Positions 62,076-64,000 of a stretch of 64,000 bases of DNA are shown here, piece by piece. The notes under the pieces are model-generated. The model was not told where the DNA came from, ran no database searches, and was given only the letters and a program-made list of their open reading frames with translations. The DNA comes from Gryllus longicercus (lineage: Eukaryota > Arthropoda > Insecta > Orthoptera > Gryllidae). The stretch spans positions 2,178,001 through 2,242,000 of the forward strand of contig JAZDUA010000008.1 in NCBI GenBank assembly GCA_038098605.1, given 5' to 3'. The translations under genes and the position numbers were made by a program. Position 1 is the stretch's first letter, and the number at the start of each line of letters is the position of its first letter.

Positions 62076-63164
62076 AAGACGAATACACTATGTTCACTGC
62101 AACCAATGTGAACGTTCAGTATAACGAGATTTTCTAGTGCTTCTTTATTATGTTTGTGGATCAGTTCATTATATCCGTATGTTCACTATACCTGAGTTTA
62201 CAATCTTCTGAGTCGACTGTACTTCCATTTACAACGGAACGTGCAAAATCTCTTTACATTTTTTACGATATACATCACGTGTTTGCTTCATGTTTTACGT
62301 TACGCTTCACAAAAACTCTCTATGATCGTTTCGAGTCCGCAATGTAAATTCGGGATGTTAGCGTTAGATGTATTCATACACTGGGTTTCGGGATCCGTGA
62401 GACAAAAAATAGCGAATTAAATTAGTTACTCGGTAGAACAAATGTGTATTTTGAGATTGGGCATTCAACTCCTTTCTCGGCTTTATGCCGGTTTTGAGAG
62501 AAGACCTGTCATTTCTCTTGAAATGTATCATTCCGACTATTATTGCTATGTGGAGATACTAATTTTCTTGTTGAGCACTCGTGTAATTCGTGTGGATTGC
62601 TCACATGACGTTTCCATTTGCTGGATTCGGTGGCTACAAATGACCACCATGTTGCAATTTCGATTTCGCCTCTGTAATAAACGGAGCACATTGTGGGGCC
62701 GGAGAAAGTAAAAGCGTCTATTGTTAGATTTAAAAATGAGGACACCCGAAGATCAAGAGCTGAAAGGCGAATGGGACACACAGAGCGGCCACATTCTAGA
62801 AAACACGGAAAACCGAAGAAAAAAAACAAGAAAAAATACCTGAATTTCTTTGCTGTGGAAAAGTAAAAAAAACAACAACAAAAAAAAACAAACAAAAAAA
62901 CAGAGAATTTTTAGAAGAATTGTTTGAAGTCAGGAAAAGTTCTAAAACGGTTACAAAACTATACATTATTCCTCAAAAAATTAGTACAGTGTTATGTCTC
63001 AATGTTTATTTGGTGAGTAAATATTGTTTATTCGTATTTTGTCACTGCAAAATGATGGAGGTGACACATTAAAGTCAGCGTAGGTTTTCGTTAAATAGTG
63101 AAAAATTACAGGGAAATAATGCTCTCTAAAACCGGGAAAACTGGGGTAAATTTCAAATATATAT

Positions 63165-63405
63165 GTATACAGTACACTACCACACACATCTGGAGACCAG
63201 TCGGCTTGTTAATACTTGTCCGGGGGCTGGGGCGATGCTCCGCTGGCAGAGATGTAGTGGGGAACCTGCGCAAGCCGTCGAGTAGCTCGGCACCGAATTC
63301 CACATTCTAGCAGGGAGTTTCACCACCGCCGCTCTGCGCGACACGTATGGGACCCGTGTCCAGTGACGTCGATGCGCCATGGTTCACGAATTAATCAATC
63401 GAACA
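63165..63405 (+). repeat. SINE family, copy F (3' half)
   Basis: Shares ACTACCACACACATCTGGAG, CTTGTCCGGGGGCTGGGGCG and TGCTCCGCTGGCAGAGAT with copies A and B. The tail is AATTAATCAATCGAAC. The 5' half is missing. Confidence 0.6.
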
Positions 63406-63849
63406 TTTTAAGAGACAATGCCTAAGTTTTTATATGTTTCTCGTGTTTGGTCGATTTACCTTGCATATTTTAAGGAAGCTATCGGTTTCTACCTAGGAAG
63501 AAATAAAGGTTTTGTTTTCCTAACGTGTCTGCTGAATCATTCTAGGACTTTAGGATGTAAAATGACGATTTGCCTCGAGTGCATACGTCGACTTTCTCGT
63601 TATGCAGTATTAATCTTTGCGTTTTAACGTGTTGTTTTCAAATAGTATGTTGTTAAGTGTTTGAATTATGTCAATTTCAGTTGAAATTCGATTGGTCCAT
63701 ATTATGTACCATGAACTATTCAGACGTCTTTTTGAAGTTTGAGGAAGTCTAACAGGTGATAGAAAAAACGAAACATCTATTCATAGGCCATTTGTAGATC
63801 AAATGACCGAATCTCATTTAGAAAACGGCTTTTAAAGGCGTAAGTTTTC

Positions 63850-64000
63850 AACTTCGACGAAATTCCTGTCCCTTTACAGGTGTAATTGTGCCTGTAGGGC
63901 TTGGTGGTCGTGTGATAAGATACGGAGAAGCGGCCTTGCGGTTGGCGAGCGCGTGGGTGTTTGGCGTGCCGACTGTGTTCCTCTGGGCGTCCGATGCCTC
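63850..64000. other. GC-richer sequence at window edge
   Basis: CpG content rises from about 63,890 (GGCTTGGTGGTCGTGTG and on). It may be the beginning of another CpG island or exon, but it cannot be judged because the window ends. Confidence 0.25.

Larger units (their letters stand above)
45774..64000 (+). other. inferred first intron of the dlg1-like gene
   Basis: No L27, PDZ or other conserved exon was found up to the window end. The sequence is AT-rich with inserted repeats (MITE candidate, 1-kb foldback, SINE copies E and F, tandem duplication, hairpin) and four CpG-rich patches. Very long 5' introns are usual for dlg genes in animals. Confidence 0.45.

Noticed and set aside
63877..64000. 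Second dlg1 exon at the window edge
   Set aside because: TTTACAG precedes GC-richer sequence, but no frame gives an L27-like peptide.

Overview
The window is animal nuclear DNA, most likely from a hemimetabolous insect (inference). It is AT-rich and gene-poor, with split genes, large introns, long microsatellites, decayed hAT, mariner-like and Helitron elements, and a tRNA-headed SINE family. Three conserved animal genes can be read: AMMECR1, a TMEM126-type gene and the first coding exon of a dlg1-type gene. Nothing prokaryotic, no rRNA, no intact tRNA and no CRISPR was seen.

Layout. 1-13,200: no protein gene. It has AT-rich DNA, an (AT)n tract, an A-tailed short retroelement, two CpG-rich islands (about 7.5 and 10.5-11.0 kb) that look like promoters without a visible gene, and two SINE copies. 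13,200-20,700: an old, broken DNA transposon of unassigned superfamily. A 4.4-kb Helitron-like element lies on the minus strand at 15,497-19,925, inserted exactly between an A and a T of the older reading frame. 20,700-34,300: repeats only: (TTC)n, (ATT)n and (TAAAA)n arrays, a MITE with target-site duplication, a hAT C-terminal fragment, C-rich minisatellite arrays split by a SINE, a 35-bp insertion flanked by 12-bp duplications, and a mariner-like fragment.

34,318-45,773 is the gene block. AMMECR1 (+) has four coding exons and gives 229 aa; one intron is GC-AG. Its TAG stop is followed in the same frame by 126 more codons of Pro/Gln/His-rich sequence. TMEM126-like (-) has four exons and gives 211 aa, again with one GC-AG intron; it is probably a mitochondrial inner-membrane complex I assembly factor. 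The two genes converge, with AATAAA signals about 30 bp apart on opposite strands. TMEM126 then diverges from a + strand start exon encoding MPVRKQ, the first residues of L27-type Discs large. From 45,774 to the window end lies the inferred first intron of that gene, holding foldback elements, MITE and SINE copies, a 380-bp tandem duplication and several CpG-rich patches that might be alternative promoters.

The genes form a convergent-divergent cluster but have no evident shared pathway. I did not find a new multi-gene system. The best leads are the AMMECR1 C-terminal extension (stop-codon readthrough or a 51-nt facultative intron), the two GC-AG introns, and the rearranged Helitron with its recoverable empty site.
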